DNA of 64,000 bases from Paralcaligenes ureilyticus (GCF_004346225.1 NZ_SMAJ01000012.1:1-64000); one strand, 5' to 3'. Counted from the first letter of the stretch, positions 30,550-40,612 are shown. Program-made: numbers and translations. Notes: generated by a model not told the origin, from the sequence alone.

Positions 30550-32091
30550 ATGACTGAATCCACCTCCATTCCCCCCGCCACGCACAGCGCCCCTGCCGCC
30601 GCCGACGAGAACCGCCTGATCGCCGAGCGCCGCAGCAAGCTGAGCAAACTGCGCAACGAGGGGCTTGCCTACCCGAACGACTTCCGGCCTGACAGCGCCA
30701 GCGCCCAGTTGCACGAAGCTTACGACGCATTGGACCAGGAGGCCGTTGCCGCAGCCGGACGGCATGTCAAGGTTGCGGGGCGCATGATGCTTAAACGCGT
30801 CATGGGCAAGGCCAGCTTCGCCACCGTGCAAGATGGCGCAGGACGCATCCAGATCTATCTCGACCGGGCCAGCCTCGGCGAAGATCGATACGCCGATTTC
30901 AAAACCTGGGACATCGGCGACATTATTGCGATTGAAGGCAATGTCTTCAAAACCAACAAGGGCGAGCTGTCCGTGCATGCGCAAAGCGCGCGGCTGCTGG
31001 CCAAGTCCCTGAGGCCACTGCCCGATAAGTTTCATGGGGTCGCCGACCAGGAGCTGCGTTACCGGCAGCGCTACGTCGACCTGATCATGACCGAAGAAAC
31101 CCGGCATACCTTCAAGGCACGCAGCAAAACAGTAGGCAGCATCCGCCAGTTCATGCTGGATAACGGTTTTCTGGAAGTCGAAACACCCATGCTGCACCCG
31201 ATCCCGGGCGGCGCCAGCGCCAAACCTTTCGAGACGCATCACAATGCGCTCGACATGGACATGTTCTTGCGCATTGCGCCCGAACTTTACCTCAAGCGCC
31301 TGGTCGTAGGCGGCTTCGATCGCGTCTTTGAAATCAACCGCAATTTTCGCAACGAAGGAGTCAGCCCGCGCCATAATCCTGAATTCACGATGATGGAGTT
31401 TTATGCCGCCTATACCGATTACCGCTGGCTGATGGACTTCACCGAATCGCTGATTCGCGCCGCGGCGCAGGCCGCATGCGGCAGCACCGCATTAAACTAC
31501 CAGGGGCGGCCGCTGGATTTGGGCCGGCCCTTCGACCGCCTGACCATCGTACAGGCGATACAGAAATACGCCAGCGGATACACCACGGAGCAACTGCACG
31601 ACGAAGCCTTCTTGCGCACGGAACTCAAAAGGCTGGGCGCCGATGTAAACGGCCCGGTACTCGCCAGAGCAGGAATCGGTGCCTTGCAATTGGCGCTGTT
31701 CGAGGAAACGGCGGAATCCAAATTGTGGCAACCCACCTTTATCATCGATTACCCCATCGAGGTGTCGCCGCTGGCGCGCGCCTCGGATACGCAAGCCGGA
31801 ATCACTGAGCGCTTCGAGCTGTTCGCCACCGGCCGCGAAATTGCCAACGGGTTTTCCGAATTGAACGATCCCGAAGACCAGGCGGCGCGCTTTCAGGCGC
31901 AGGTTCAGGCCAAAGATGCCGGCGACGAAGAAGCCATGTATTACGACGCTGACTATATTCGCGCGCTCGAATACGGCATGCCTCCCACGGGCGGTTGCGG
32001 TATCGGGATAGACCGCCTGGTGATGATGCTGACCGACAGCCCCAGCATCCGCGACGTTATCCTGTTTCCGCATCTGCGCCGGGAAGATTGA
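30550..32091 (+). CDS. lysS: Lysyl-tRNA synthetase (class II)
   Basis: The 513-residue enzyme charges tRNA-Lys. It has the N-terminal OB-fold anticodon-binding domain ([21 protein letters not shown]), class II motif 2 ([20 protein letters not shown]) and motif 3 ([15 protein letters not shown]). I start at ATG 30550; the frame runs open to 30316 but that part shadows the SDR gene. prfB and lysS are also neighbours in E. coli. Its last 35 nt overlap the end of dppF on the other strand. Confidence 0.95.
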   Translation: MTESTSIPPATHSAPAAADENRLIAERRSKLSKLRNEGLAYPNDFRPDSASAQLHEAYDALDQEAVAAAGRHVKVAGRMMLKRVMGKASFATVQDGAGRIQIYLDRASLGEDRYADFKTWDIGDIIAIEGNVFKTNKGELSVHAQSARLLAKSLRPLPDKFHGVADQELRYRQRYVDLIMTEETRHTFKARSKTVGSIRQFMLDNGFLEVETPMLHPIPGGASAKPFETHHNALDMDMFLRIAPELYLKRLVVGGFDRVFEINRNFRNEGVSPRHNPEFTMMEFYAAYTDYRWLMDFTESLIRAAAQAACGSTALNYQGRPLDLGRPFDRLTIVQAIQKYASGYTTEQLHDEAFLRTELKRLGADVNGPVLARAGIGALQLALFEETAESKLWQPTFIIDYPIEVSPLARASDTQAGITERFELFATGREIANGFSELNDPEDQAARFQAQVQAKDAGDEEAMYYDADYIRALEYGMPPTGGCGIGIDRLVMMLTDSPSIRDVILFPHLRRED

Positions 32092-33148
32092 TTCGGTTAT
32101 GTGTTTGTGGCGCCCCATCCAAAGCAAAACAGGCGGCCTGGATTTCACCGTAGGGCTTCAACGCAGGCTGCTGCCGCCGGCAAATATCCATGGCCAACGG
32201 GCAGCGCGCATTGAACGCACAACCCAGCGGAGGATTCAACGGACTGGGCAGCTCACCGCTTAGCTTGATGCGCTCGCGGCGCAGTTCCGGGTTCAGGCGC
32301 GGCGTAGCCGATAGCAAAGCCCGGGTATAGGGATGACGCGGGTTGCCGAATATCTGCGCCTTGGGCCCCTGCTCGACCGTGCGCCCCAGATACATCACCA
32401 TCACCTCGTCGGCCAAGTGTTCAACCACCGACAAATCGTGTGAAATGAACACGTACGAAAGACTGAGCTCCTTTTGCAGATCCATCATCAGATTCAACAC
32501 CTGCGCGCGCACCGACACATCCAGCGCGGAGACCGCCTCGTCGGCAATCAGAACATCCGGATTAAGCATCAGGCCCCGCGCGATGGCTATCCGCTGGCGC
32601 TGGCCACCCGAAAACATGTGTGGATAACGATGGTAGAACTCGGGGCGCAAACCCACCAGCGCCATCATCGCGTGGGCTTTCTCACGACGCTCGGGGCCAC
32701 TGAGCCTGGTATTGATGAGCAAGGGCTCTTCAAGAATGGTCCCTACCTTTTTGCGCGGATTAAGCGACGCATACGGGTTCTGAAACACAATCTGGATTTT
32801 TTGGCGGCGCAGTTTTTCCGCGGCAGGATCTTTTTTCAGCAGATCCTGGCCCTGATAATACAGATGACCCGCCGTGGGTGTTTCGATCAAGGTCAGCAAT
32901 CGCCCCAGAGTCGATTTGCCGCAGCCCGATTCGCCGACCACCGCAAGCGTCTTGCCGCGCTCCAGGGTAAACGACACACCATCCAGAGCCTTGACCGTCT
33001 GCATCGGCGAGAAAAGACCTTTCTTCACCGGGTAATATTTTTTCAGGTCGACGGCCTCAAGCAAATGCTCGCTGGACACGGGCGCCGATCCGGCGGCCGA
33101 TACCCGTGCAGGCGCCGCGGCAACCTCGGGCGTGATGGAGCTGTTCAT
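32057..33148 (-). CDS. dppF: Dipeptide ABC transporter ATP-binding protein DppF
   Basis: This 363-residue ATPase is one of two that power oligo/dipeptide import. Visible motifs are Walker [10 protein letters not shown], signature [15 protein letters not shown], Walker [13 protein letters not shown] and the family's C-terminal cysteine-containing segment ([17 protein letters not shown]) of OppF-type ATPases. It starts in a 4-nt overlap with dppD (ATGA). Its 3' end overlaps the end of lysS by 35 nt, tail to tail, so the last 11 or so residues (after [10 protein letters not shown]) may be a late addition. Confidence 0.93.
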   Translation of the reverse strand: MNSSITPEVAAAPARVSAAGSAPVSSEHLLEAVDLKKYYPVKKGLFSPMQTVKALDGVSFTLERGKTLAVVGESGCGKSTLGRLLTLIETPTAGHLYYQGQDLLKKDPAAEKLRRQKIQIVFQNPYASLNPRKKVGTILEEPLLINTRLSGPERREKAHAMMALVGLRPEFYHRYPHMFSGGQRQRIAIARGLMLNPDVLIADEAVSALDVSVRAQVLNLMMDLQKELSLSYVFISHDLSVVEHLADEVMVMYLGRTVEQGPKAQIFGNPRHPYTRALLSATPRLNPELRRERIKLSGELPSPLNPPLGCAFNARCPLAMDICRRQQPALKPYGEIQAACFALDGAPQTHNRINLPGADAETG

Positions 33149-34125
33149 CGCACAGGGTCTCCCGATTCATTCAAAGGCGTGTGGCACTTGACCTGCCGAC
33201 CGGGCGCGCCGCGCAGCTCGGGCTCGTGCTGGCGGCAAAATTCGGTGGCATAAGCGCAACGCGGGCTGAGCAGGCAACCCTGGGGACGATCGTACTTCCC
33301 CGGCACCACTCCAGGCAGCGAATCCAGGCGCGACCGACCTTTCGAAAACTCCGGCAAAGCGCGCAACAGGGCCTGTGTGTAAGGATGCTGGGGGCTGCGA
33401 AAGATATCGCTCGCCCGGCCCGACTCCACCAACTGTCCGGCGTACATCACGATAATGCGATCGGCCGCTTCGGCTACCAGCGCCAGATCATGGCTAATCA
33501 GTACCAGGGCCAGGCCTTCGCTACGCTGCAAATCCAGCAGCAGATCGATGATCTGCGCCTGGATGGTGACGTCCAGCGCGGTAGTAGGCTCGTCGGCAAT
33601 CAAAAGCTTGGGCCGGCAGGCAATGGCCATGGCAATCATCACGCGCTGGCTCATTCCACCCGACATCTGATGCGGATAGGCGTCCAGCCGCGATTGCGGA
33701 TCGGGAATGCCGACCTGATTGAGCAATTCAATAGTGCGCGCCCGGCGCGCGTGGCGGCTGCCGCCCTGGTGCGCTCCAATCGCCTCCATGATCTGATAGC
33801 CGACGGTGTAACAAGGGTTCAAGCTCGTCATGGGGTCCTGAAAAATCATGGCCACTTCCGAACCAATCAACGTACGCCGCGCCTTTTCGGGGAGTTTCAG
33901 GAGATCGCGGCCTTCGAAACTCAAGGCATCGGCGCTGACAACACCCGGAAAATCGATCAGCCCCATCACCGCCAGCGAACTGACCGATTTGCCCGAACCC
34001 GATTCGCCCACGACGCCCAGGACCTCTCCGGCCTCAACCCGATAGCTAATGCGATCGACTGCCTTGAAAGGCGCATCGCGATCACCGAAATGCACCGACA
34101 GGTTCTGTATATCCAGCAATGACAT
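33145..34125 (-). CDS. dppD: Dipeptide ABC transporter ATP-binding protein DppD
   Basis: The 326-residue ATPase has Walker [10 protein letters not shown], the Q-loop [17 protein letters not shown], signature [15 protein letters not shown], Walker [13 protein letters not shown] and the C-terminal Cys segment ([19 protein letters not shown]) found in OppD/DppD. It works with DppF, DppB and DppC. The stop overlaps the start of dppF. Confidence 0.93.
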   Translation of the reverse strand: MSLLDIQNLSVHFGDRDAPFKAVDRISYRVEAGEVLGVVGESGSGKSVSSLAVMGLIDFPGVVSADALSFEGRDLLKLPEKARRTLIGSEVAMIFQDPMTSLNPCYTVGYQIMEAIGAHQGGSRHARRARTIELLNQVGIPDPQSRLDAYPHQMSGGMSQRVMIAMAIACRPKLLIADEPTTALDVTIQAQIIDLLLDLQRSEGLALVLISHDLALVAEAADRIIVMYAGQLVESGRASDIFRSPQHPYTQALLRALPEFSKGRSRLDSLPGVVPGKYDRPQGCLLSPRCAYATEFCRQHEPELRGAPGRQVKCHTPLNESGDPVR

Positions 34126-34134
34126 CAGCGCCCC

Positions 34135-35022
34135 TTACACCTTCAGCTTGGGATCGAGCGCATCGCGCAGGCCGTCGCCCATCAGATTAAACGCCAGAAC
34201 AGCCAGCAAAATCGCAATACCCGGAAAGGCAACGACCCACCAGGCGCGCTGCGTGAACTGCAAAACGTCGGCCAGCATCGTGCCCCACTCAGGGGTGGGC
34301 GGCTGCGCGCCCATACCCAGAAAGCCCAAGGCGGCCATGTCGAGGATGGCATTGGAAAAGCCGAGTGAAGCCTGTACGATCAAAGGCGCCAGGCAGTTGG
34401 GTAATACATTGATGAACATTTGGCGCATCGCGCCCGCGCCCGCCACGCGCGAGGCCGTCACATAATCGCGGCTAACCTCGATCAGCACAGCGGCCCGCGT
34501 CAGCCGCACATAATGCGGCAAGGCCACAAAGGTAAGCGCCAGCGACGCATTGACGATGGATGGGCCGAAAATGGCCACCAGCACCAACGCCAGCAGCAAG
34601 CTGGGCAAGGCCAGCATAATATCGACCAGCCGCATGATAACAATATCGATCATGCCGCCCAGATAACCGGCCAGCAAGCCCATCACGATTCCCAAAATTA
34701 GCGACAGCGTCACGACCAGGCAACCGACCAACAGTGACAAGCGCGAACCGAACATGAGCCGTGAAAGCAGATCGCGGCCGATATCATCAGTGCCCAGGAC
34801 AAACCGCCACGAGCCGCCATCCTGCCACACCGGGGGCTGCAGCAGCGCGTCGCGATATTGCATGGTGGGGTCGTGCGGCGCGAGCCAGCCCGCACCCAGC
34901 GCAATGACCAGCATGACAACGATATATGCCAACCCCAGCACCGCGCCCTTGTTGCGGCGAAAATCGCCCCAGAAAGCGGCCAAGGGGCCGGGCGGCATGG
35001 GAGCCAATACAAGTTCCGACAT
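34135..35022 (-). CDS. dppC: Dipeptide ABC transporter permease DppC
   Basis: The 295-residue permease has about six transmembrane helices, the conserved N-terminal FRRNKGAVLGLAYIVVML segment, FVLGTDDIGRDLLSRLMFG and the coupling EAA-type loop around DYVTASRVAGAGAMRQMF. I start at ATG 35022, preceded by AGGAG; the longer frame shadows the dppB end. Confidence 0.92.
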   Translation of the reverse strand: MSELVLAPMPPGPLAAFWGDFRRNKGAVLGLAYIVVMLVIALGAGWLAPHDPTMQYRDALLQPPVWQDGGSWRFVLGTDDIGRDLLSRLMFGSRLSLLVGCLVVTLSLILGIVMGLLAGYLGGMIDIVIMRLVDIMLALPSLLLALVLVAIFGPSIVNASLALTFVALPHYVRLTRAAVLIEVSRDYVTASRVAGAGAMRQMFINVLPNCLAPLIVQASLGFSNAILDMAALGFLGMGAQPPTPEWGTMLADVLQFTQRAWWVVAFPGIAILLAVLAFNLMGDGLRDALDPKLKV

Positions 35023-35032
35023 CAGTGGCTCC

Positions 35033-36052
35033 TTATTTGCGGCGGCGGATTCGCGGATTGGCCACGCCATACAGCACGTCGACCAATACATTGACCAGAA
35101 TGATCAGGGTCGCCACCACCAGCACCCCACCCTGCACGACGGGGTAGTCGCGCTCTTGCAACCCCTGAATCAACCATCGTCCCAGCCCCGGCCAGGAAAA
35201 AATCGTCTCAGTCAGAATGGCGCCGGCAAGCAAGGTTCCCACCTGCAGGCCAATGACGGTAATGACCGGCAGCAAGGCATTGCGCAGCGCGTGCACCACA
35301 ATCACGCGCATACGGCTCAAGCCCTTGGCGCGCGCCGTGCGGATATAGTCTTCGCCCAGCACCTCGAGCATGGAAGAGCGCGTCATGCGCACGATCACGG
35401 CAAGAGGGATGGTCGCCAGCACAATCGCCGGCAAAATAATATGGTGCAGCGCGTTGAGAAAATCGCCTTGCTCGCCGTAAAACAAGGTGTCGATCAACAT
35501 AAAGCCCGTTAACGGCAGGCTGTCGTCGAGAAAAACCGTATCCCCGATGCGGCCCGACACAGGCATCAGATTCCAGTGCACCGATACCAGCATGATCAGC
35601 ATCAGTCCCCACCAGAATATCGGCATGGAATAGCCGGCCAGCGAAATGCTGACCGCGGTATGGTCGAAGATCGAGCCCCGCTTGACGGCAGCCAGCATAC
35701 CGACCGGAATGCCCACCACAATAGCCAATAGCATGGCCACCGTGCCCAGTTCGAACGTGGCCTTGAAACGCGGTACAAACTCCTGCCATACCGGCAAGCG
35801 GCTGGTCAGCGTTGTGCCCAAATCGCCATGCAGCACATTCCAGACATAATGGAAATATTGCACGTACAAAGGCCGGTCCAGCCCCAATTGCGCCATCAGC
35901 ATGGCATGACGCTCGGGTGAGATGCCGCGCTCGCCCGCCATCACCATGACGGGGTCGCCGGGGATCAGATGCACGAAGGCAAACGTCAGGAGCGTAATTC
36001 CGATAAAGGTAGGAATGACCAGCCCCAGGCGCCGAAAGATAAAAGACAACAT
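35033..36052 (-). CDS. dppB: Dipeptide ABC transporter permease DppB
   Basis: The 339-residue permease shows the family start (FIFRRLGLVIPTFIGITLLTF), the LIPGDPV motif, the coupling region (RTARAKGLSRMRVIVVHALRN) and the closing helix ending in YGVANPRIRRRK. The order A-B-C-D-F equals that of E. coli dpp. A 131-bp gap with two hairpins separates it from dppA. Confidence 0.93.
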   Translation of the reverse strand: MLSFIFRRLGLVIPTFIGITLLTFAFVHLIPGDPVMVMAGERGISPERHAMLMAQLGLDRPLYVQYFHYVWNVLHGDLGTTLTSRLPVWQEFVPRFKATFELGTVAMLLAIVVGIPVGMLAAVKRGSIFDHTAVSISLAGYSMPIFWWGLMLIMLVSVHWNLMPVSGRIGDTVFLDDSLPLTGFMLIDTLFYGEQGDFLNALHHIILPAIVLATIPLAVIVRMTRSSMLEVLGEDYIRTARAKGLSRMRVIVVHALRNALLPVITVIGLQVGTLLAGAILTETIFSWPGLGRWLIQGLQERDYPVVQGGVLVVATLIILVNVLVDVLYGVANPRIRRRK

Positions 36053-36072
36053 AAAAAGCTTCTCTGATCAAG

Positions 36073-36148
36073 CCTGCGTGCGCATCCGAAAATGAATGCG
36101 GCTTGCAGGCGAACACGGTTCACCGCCGCCCAAGGCAGAGGTGAACCG
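36073..36148 (-). promoter_or_regulatory. Two hairpins in the dppA-dppB gap
   Basis: An imperfect stem (GCCTGC...GCAGGC, 36073-36110) and a perfect 9-bp stem (CGGTTCACC...GGTGAACCG, 36116-36148) lie after dppA. Such structures after the binding-protein gene often protect the upstream message or reduce read-through, giving more DppA than permease. Confidence 0.4.
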
Positions 36149-36183
36149 CAAGAAGTACCCTGGAAGCGAGTACCGAGAACGTT

Positions 36184-37776
36184 CTAGTCGAGGCTGACGT
36201 TACCGAATATGTGACGGCCCAGGGGCGACACAACGTAGCCTTTAACGTTCTTGCGCAAAGGCTCGTACACCGTCGAGTGCGCAATCATCAAGGCAGGCGC
36301 CTGATCATGCATGACAACCTGGGCCTGTTTGTAGAGCTCGGTGCGCTTGGCCTGGTCGGCCGTTGCGCGTGCCGGCAAGATCAGCTTTTCAAAGGGCTCG
36401 TAGCACCAGCGTGAATAGTTCGAGCCCTTTTTGGCGGCATCGCAGCTGAACAAGGTGGCCAGGAAATTGTCGGGATCGCCATTGTCGCCCGTCCAGCCGA
36501 TCAGCATGGTTTGATGTTCGCCCGCCTTGGCGCGCTTGAGGTATTCGCCCCATTCGTAGCTGACAATCTTGGCCTTGACGCCGATTTTGGCCCAGTCGGA
36601 CTGGATCATCTCGGCCATCCGGCGCGCGTTCGGGTTGTAGGGCCGTTGCACCGGCATGGCCCACAGATCGGTATCGAAACCATTCGGGTAGCCCGCTTCC
36701 TTCAGCAGTTCCTTGGCTTTGACGGGATCGTAGGGATAGTCTTTCACGTCATTGTTATACGACCACATGGTAGGCGGCAACAGATTCTTGGCCGGCTGCC
36801 CAGCCCCCTGAAAGACGGCCTCGATAATCGCTTTTTTGTCGACCGCCATGCTGAGCGCCTGGCGCACCTTGACATTATCAAAGGGTTTTTTCTGGGTATT
36901 GAACGACAGGTATCCAACATTCAAACCCGCCTGCTGCTTCATCTGAATATCGGGGTTTTTCTTCATGGCCGCGATATCGGCCGGATTGGGATACGGCATG
37001 GACTGGCATTCATTTTTTTGCAATTTGGCATAGCGCACGGTGGCGTCAGGCGTAATGGAGAACACCAGGCGGTCAATCTTGGGTTTGGCTCCCCAATAAT
37101 TTTTGAACGCCTTGTATTGAATGCGCGCGTCTTTTTGATAGGACACGAACTCGAACGGCCCGGTGCCGATGGGCTCGCTATCCATTTTCTCGGGCGTACC
37201 GGCCTTCAACAAAGCGTCGGCATACTGGGCCGACTGGATCGAGGCGAACTCCATGCCCAGATTGGCGATAAACGGCGCATCGGGGCGGTTCAGCACAAAA
37301 CGGACGGTGTAATCGTCGACCTTTTCAATTTTGTTGATAAGGCTGCCCATGCCCATACCCTGAAAATACTGGTATGTGCCGCCCGAAATCTTGTGGTAGG
37401 GATTATCGGCATCTTTCTGGCGGGCAAACGTAAACAGCACATCGTCGGCATCGAAATTACGCGTGGGTTTGAACAGCTTGTTGCTGTGGAACTTGACCCC
37501 TTTGCGCAAATGAAAGGTGTAGACCTTGCCGTCATCGCTGACATCCCATTTTTCGGCCAGCGATGGCCCCACGACAGTCGTACCCGGGTTGAATTGAACC
37601 AAGCGGTTAAAGATAGGATGCGTCGCGTCGTTGGTCGTCCCCGACGTAAATAGGGACGCATTGAAGCCCTCGGGCGAACCCTCGGAGCAAAATACATAGG
37701 TTTTGGCCTGAACCGCCGACGCTGCAAATGCCAGTGCGGCTACAGCCAGACTCAGCTTCAGATGACGATATCTCAT
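36184..37776 (-). CDS. dppA: Dipeptide-binding periplasmic protein DppA
   Basis: The 530-residue SBP family 5 protein binds peptides (in some bacteria also heme or delta-aminolevulinate) for the Dpp transporter. It has a signal peptide (about 1-24, ending SAVQA before KTYVFCSEG) and the family segments LAEKWDVSDDGKVYTFHLRKGVKFH and GYPNGFDTDLWAMP. It is the first gene of the dpp operon; a repeat cluster at 37898-38029 separates it from iscA. Confidence 0.93.
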   Translation of the reverse strand: MRYRHLKLSLAVAALAFAASAVQAKTYVFCSEGSPEGFNASLFTSGTTNDATHPIFNRLVQFNPGTTVVGPSLAEKWDVSDDGKVYTFHLRKGVKFHSNKLFKPTRNFDADDVLFTFARQKDADNPYHKISGGTYQYFQGMGMGSLINKIEKVDDYTVRFVLNRPDAPFIANLGMEFASIQSAQYADALLKAGTPEKMDSEPIGTGPFEFVSYQKDARIQYKAFKNYWGAKPKIDRLVFSITPDATVRYAKLQKNECQSMPYPNPADIAAMKKNPDIQMKQQAGLNVGYLSFNTQKKPFDNVKVRQALSMAVDKKAIIEAVFQGAGQPAKNLLPPTMWSYNNDVKDYPYDPVKAKELLKEAGYPNGFDTDLWAMPVQRPYNPNARRMAEMIQSDWAKIGVKAKIVSYEWGEYLKRAKAGEHQTMLIGWTGDNGDPDNFLATLFSCDAAKKGSNYSRWCYEPFEKLILPARATADQAKRTELYKQAQVVMHDQAPALMIAHSTVYEPLRKNVKGYVVSPLGRHIFGNVSLD

Positions 37777-37897
37777 GATTTATCCTTTGTCTCGTAAAGC
37801 GCCCGGGCTGAACGCGCCGCAACGCAGTAAGCGCTGTGAATGTAGCATGAAACAAGGCCGTTTCGTTACTCTGAAAACTCTGGGATATACCCTCGAT

Positions 37898-38029
37898 TGG
37901 CACCCACGCGAGGTGCCGCTACAGAGAGCGTAAAGGTGGATTTTGTAGCGACAGGCCTTGTGCCTGTCATCGGTGCAAGATACCGCCCTGCCAGCCGGGG
38001 TTTCGCCACCCACAAGGGGTGGCGCCACA
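37898..38029. repeat. REP-like cluster with three different stems
   Basis: Three hairpins carry three stem types: GGCACC-type (37898-37923, with an altered loop GCGAG), GACAGGC/GCCTGTC (37944-37970) and GCCACCC/GGGTGGC (38004-38029). The loop CTTGT/ACAAG is kept in the last two. The cluster lies between iscA and dppA. Confidence 0.88.
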
Positions 38030-38035
38030 GAGAGG

Positions 38036-38359
38036 CTACACCGTGAAAGACTCGCCGCAACCGCAAGTGCCTTTTTCGTTCGGGTTAGCGAACTTGAAGC
38101 CTTCGTTCAGGCCTTCGCGTGAATAATCGAGTTGCGTGCCATCGAGATAAGAGAGGCTTTGAGGATCGATGAATACCTTGACCCCCATCGACTCGACCAG
38201 GATATCGTCGGGTTGGGCCTGGTCCACGTACTCGATTTTGTAAGCCATGCCGGAGCATCCCGTATTGCGAACGCCCAGGCGCAGCCCAATACCTGTGCCG
38301 CGTTTTTTAAGATAACGGTCGATGTGATCGGCTGCTTTCTGTGTAAGGGTAATGCTCAT
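38036..38359 (-). CDS. iscA: Iron-sulfur cluster assembly protein IscA
   Basis: The 107-residue A-type carrier keeps all three cluster/iron ligands: Cys35 in [13 protein letters not shown] and the C-terminal CGCGESF pair. Sequence length and ending match E. coli IscA closely. Its start overlaps the iscU stop by 4 nt. In contrast to IscU, nothing in it looks damaged. It is the last isc gene; hscB, hscA and fdx do not follow. Confidence 0.94.
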   Translation of the reverse strand: MSITLTQKAADHIDRYLKKRGTGIGLRLGVRNTGCSGMAYKIEYVDQAQPDDILVESMGVKVFIDPQSLSYLDGTQLDYSREGLNEGFKFANPNEKGTCGCGESFTV

Positions 38360-38745
38360 GACAGCTCCTGAAGCTTCTGTTTGTAGTTGCGCACCGCCGC
38401 CTTGATGGCGTCTTCGGCCAAAATCGAACAGTGAATCTTGACGGGCGGCAAAGCCAGTTCTTCGGCAATTTGCGTACTGCGTATGTCCATGGCCTGATCC
38501 AGCGTTTTACCCTTGACCCATTCGGTTACCAGAGAACTGGCGGCTATTGCTGAACTGCTGCCATAGGTTTTGAACCGGGCTTCTTCAATGATACCCGATC
38601 TGTTCACCCTGATTTGCAGCCGCATCACGTCGCCCAGCGCGGGGGCCCCGACCAGACCGGTGCCAACGTCCGCCCCGGACTGGTCGAAAGCGCCGACGTT
38701 GCGCGGGTTTTCGTAGTGATCAAGCAGTTTTTCGCTATAAACCAT
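38356..38745 (-). CDS. iscU: IscU-like scaffold lacking two of three cluster cysteines
   Basis: This 129-residue protein aligns with IscU along its whole length ([51 protein letters not shown]). IscU builds [2Fe-2S] clusters with Cys37, Cys63 and Cys106. Here position 37 is Leu (GAPALGDVM; codon CTG) and 63 is Ser (TYGSSSAIA; codon AGC). Asp39, His105 and Cys106 remain, as does the LPPVK motif recognised by HscA. Cys106 is the only cysteine. The frame is intact and the flanking genes are normal, so this is not a simple pseudogene. A classical scaffold role seems unlikely unless the protein works differently or a second IscU exists. Confidence 0.9.
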   Translation of the reverse strand: MVYSEKLLDHYENPRNVGAFDQSGADVGTGLVGAPALGDVMRLQIRVNRSGIIEEARFKTYGSSSAIAASSLVTEWVKGKTLDQAMDIRSTQIAEELALPPVKIHCSILAEDAIKAAVRNYKQKLQELS

Positions 38746-38758
38746 AGATGTTTCCCGG

Positions 38759-39970
38759 CTAGCGGCTAGCCCATTGCACCGTATTCAGGTCAATGCCTTC
38801 CTGGGCCATTTCCCACAGCGGAGACATATCGCGCAATTTACGCACGCGGTCATCAATCAGTTGAACCGCAAAATCGATTTCTTCCATCGTCGTGAATCGG
38901 CCGATCGTAAAGCGTATGGAGCTATGCGCAAGTTCGTCGCTGCGGCCCAGGGCGCGCAACACATAAGAGGGCTCGAGGCTGGCTGACGTACAGGCCGAAC
39001 CGCTCGATACCGCCAGCTCTTTAATCGCCATCATCAGCGACTCGCCTTCGACATAGTCGAAGCTGACATTCAGATTATGGGCCACGCGCTGTTCGATATC
39101 GCCATTTAAGGAAACGGCCTCGATCTTCGATATCCCCGCCCACAGGCGATCGCGCAGCACGCGAATACGCTTATTTTCAACCGCCATTTCTTCACGCGCC
39201 AAACGGAAGGCCTCGCCCATGCCCACAATCTGATGAGTGGCCAGTGTGCCCGAACGGAACCCACGCTCGTGCCCCCCGCCATGCATCTGGGCCTCGATAC
39301 GGACACGCGGCTTGCGCCGTATGTACAAAGCGCCTATCCCCTTGGGGCCATAGGTTTTATGGGCCGAAAGCGACATCAGATCGACGTCGAGCGTTTGCAA
39401 GTCAATGGGGGTCTTACCCGTTGCCTGCGCTGCATCCACATGAAACACGATGCCCTTCTCGCGGCAGATTTTACCAATGGCGGCAATATCCTGAATAACG
39501 CCAATCTCGTTGTTGACGAACATGACCGACACCAGAATGGTGTCGGCCCGGATGGCCGCAAGCAAGGTGTTCAGATCGACCAGGCCATCGTTGCCCACGT
39601 CGAGGTAACTGACCTCGAAGCCCTGGCGTTCGAGCTCGTGGCAGGTATCCAGCACAGCCTTGTGCTCGGTTTTAACCGTAATAATATGTTTGCCGCGACT
39701 GGCATAAAAGGCGGCCGCCCCTTTAATCGCCAGATTGTCCGATTCGGTCGCTCCCGATGTCCAGACAATTTCACGCGGGTCGGCATTAAGCAACTTTGCG
39801 ACTTCAGCGCGTGCGCCTTCTACCGCTTCTTCGGCCTCCCACCCATACGAATGGCTGGACGACGCCGGATTGCCAAACTGTTCATACAGCCATGGCACCA
39901 TTTTGTCGACGACGCGCGGATCGACCGGCGTAGTCGCCGAATAATCCAGGTACACCGGACGTGAACGCAT
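38759..39970 (-). CDS. iscS: Cysteine desulfurase IscS
   Basis: The 403-residue PLP enzyme takes sulfur from cysteine for Fe-S cluster and thionucleoside synthesis. It has the PLP-Lys motif [16 protein letters not shown], the mobile-loop catalytic Cys in [17 protein letters not shown] (about residue 327) and the C-terminal DLNTVQWA tail used to contact IscU. All catalytic residues are present, so the enzyme looks fully active. It lies between iscR and iscU. Confidence 0.95.
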   Translation of the reverse strand: MRSRPVYLDYSATTPVDPRVVDKMVPWLYEQFGNPASSSHSYGWEAEEAVEGARAEVAKLLNADPREIVWTSGATESDNLAIKGAAAFYASRGKHIITVKTEHKAVLDTCHELERQGFEVSYLDVGNDGLVDLNTLLAAIRADTILVSVMFVNNEIGVIQDIAAIGKICREKGIVFHVDAAQATGKTPIDLQTLDVDLMSLSAHKTYGPKGIGALYIRRKPRVRIEAQMHGGGHERGFRSGTLATHQIVGMGEAFRLAREEMAVENKRIRVLRDRLWAGISKIEAVSLNGDIEQRVAHNLNVSFDYVEGESLMMAIKELAVSSGSACTSASLEPSYVLRALGRSDELAHSSIRFTIGRFTTMEEIDFAVQLIDDRVRKLRDMSPLWEMAQEGIDLNTVQWASR

Positions 39971-39991
39971 CGAACTGACTCCTGAAAATCT

Positions 39992-40501
39992 TTATGCCGC
40001 AACCGGAGCTGCGGCCCCGACACCGGGCATTCTGTTAAGGCGCGCTTCGGCCAGCTCTTGGGACGACTCCTGCAGCAGACGCATACGCTGCTGATCGACC
40101 AGATCCTGCAAAGAAACCGAATCCAGATAATCAACCATTTTTCGATTAAGAGTAGACCACAAATCGTGGGTCATGCACTTGCCGGACTTGCCAATGCGGC
40201 CAATAGTGCAGTTTTCTTTGCCGCCGCAACTGGTCGCATCCAATGGCTCGTCAACCGCAAAAATCATGTCGGCAACCGTAATATTGCGTGCCAGACGGGC
40301 CAGCGAATACCCGCCCCCCGGCCCGCGCACACTATCGACCAGCTCGTGCCGGCGCAGCTTGCCAAATAATTGTTCGAGATAAGACAGCGAAATATTCTGA
40401 CGCTGACTGATGGCCGCTAATGTAACAGGGCCACTTTGCTGCCGTAACGCCAGATCAATCATGGCGGTCACTGCAAAACGCCCTTTAGTCGTTAAACGCA
40501 T
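39992..40501 (-). CDS. iscR: Fe-S-responsive Rrf2 regulator IscR
   Basis: IscR senses Fe-S status with a [2Fe-2S] cluster and represses its own operon. The 169-residue protein has the Rrf2 winged helix (MRLTTKGRFAVTAMIDLAL, ISLSYLEQLFGKLRR, VRGPGGGYSLAR) and three cluster cysteines in SCGGKENC...GKCMTHDLW. Spacing of the last two is C-x10-C, longer than the C-x5-C of E. coli IscR. I start at ATG 40501 with AAGGA upstream; two IscR-type boxes precede it. Confidence 0.92.
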   Translation of the reverse strand: MRLTTKGRFAVTAMIDLALRQQSGPVTLAAISQRQNISLSYLEQLFGKLRRHELVDSVRGPGGGYSLARLARNITVADMIFAVDEPLDATSCGGKENCTIGRIGKSGKCMTHDLWSTLNRKMVDYLDSVSLQDLVDQQRMRLLQESSQELAEARLNRMPGVGAAAPVAA

Positions 40502-40557
40502 GGTGATTTCCTTGCCCAAACCTGATGCAAATAAGTGGAACCATAGCCGGGATTCTT

Positions 40558-40582
40558 TAACCCGACTAATTAAGTCAAGTAT
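40558..40582 (-). promoter_or_regulatory. IscR type 1 binding site (proximal)
   Basis: Read on the minus strand, the half sites ATACTTGACT and AGTCGGGTTA flank an AT-rich centre and fit the known 25-bp type 1 consensus (ATASYYGACTRWWWYAGTCRRSTAT) at nearly all positions. It lies 57-81 bp before the iscR start. Confidence 0.8.
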
Positions 40583-40587
40583 ATCAA

Positions 40588-40612
40588 ATTCCCGACTGAT
40601 TTACTGCGGTAT
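40588..40612 (-). promoter_or_regulatory. IscR type 1 binding site (distal)
   Basis: A second, weaker match on the minus strand (left half ATACCGCAGT, right half CAGTCGGGAAT) lies 5 bp upstream of the first. Two adjacent boxes before iscR are also seen in E. coli. Confidence 0.7.

Noticed and set aside
38356-38745. iscU as a plain pseudogene
   Set aside because: Frame, length, other conserved residues and gene overlaps are intact; only the ligand positions changed.
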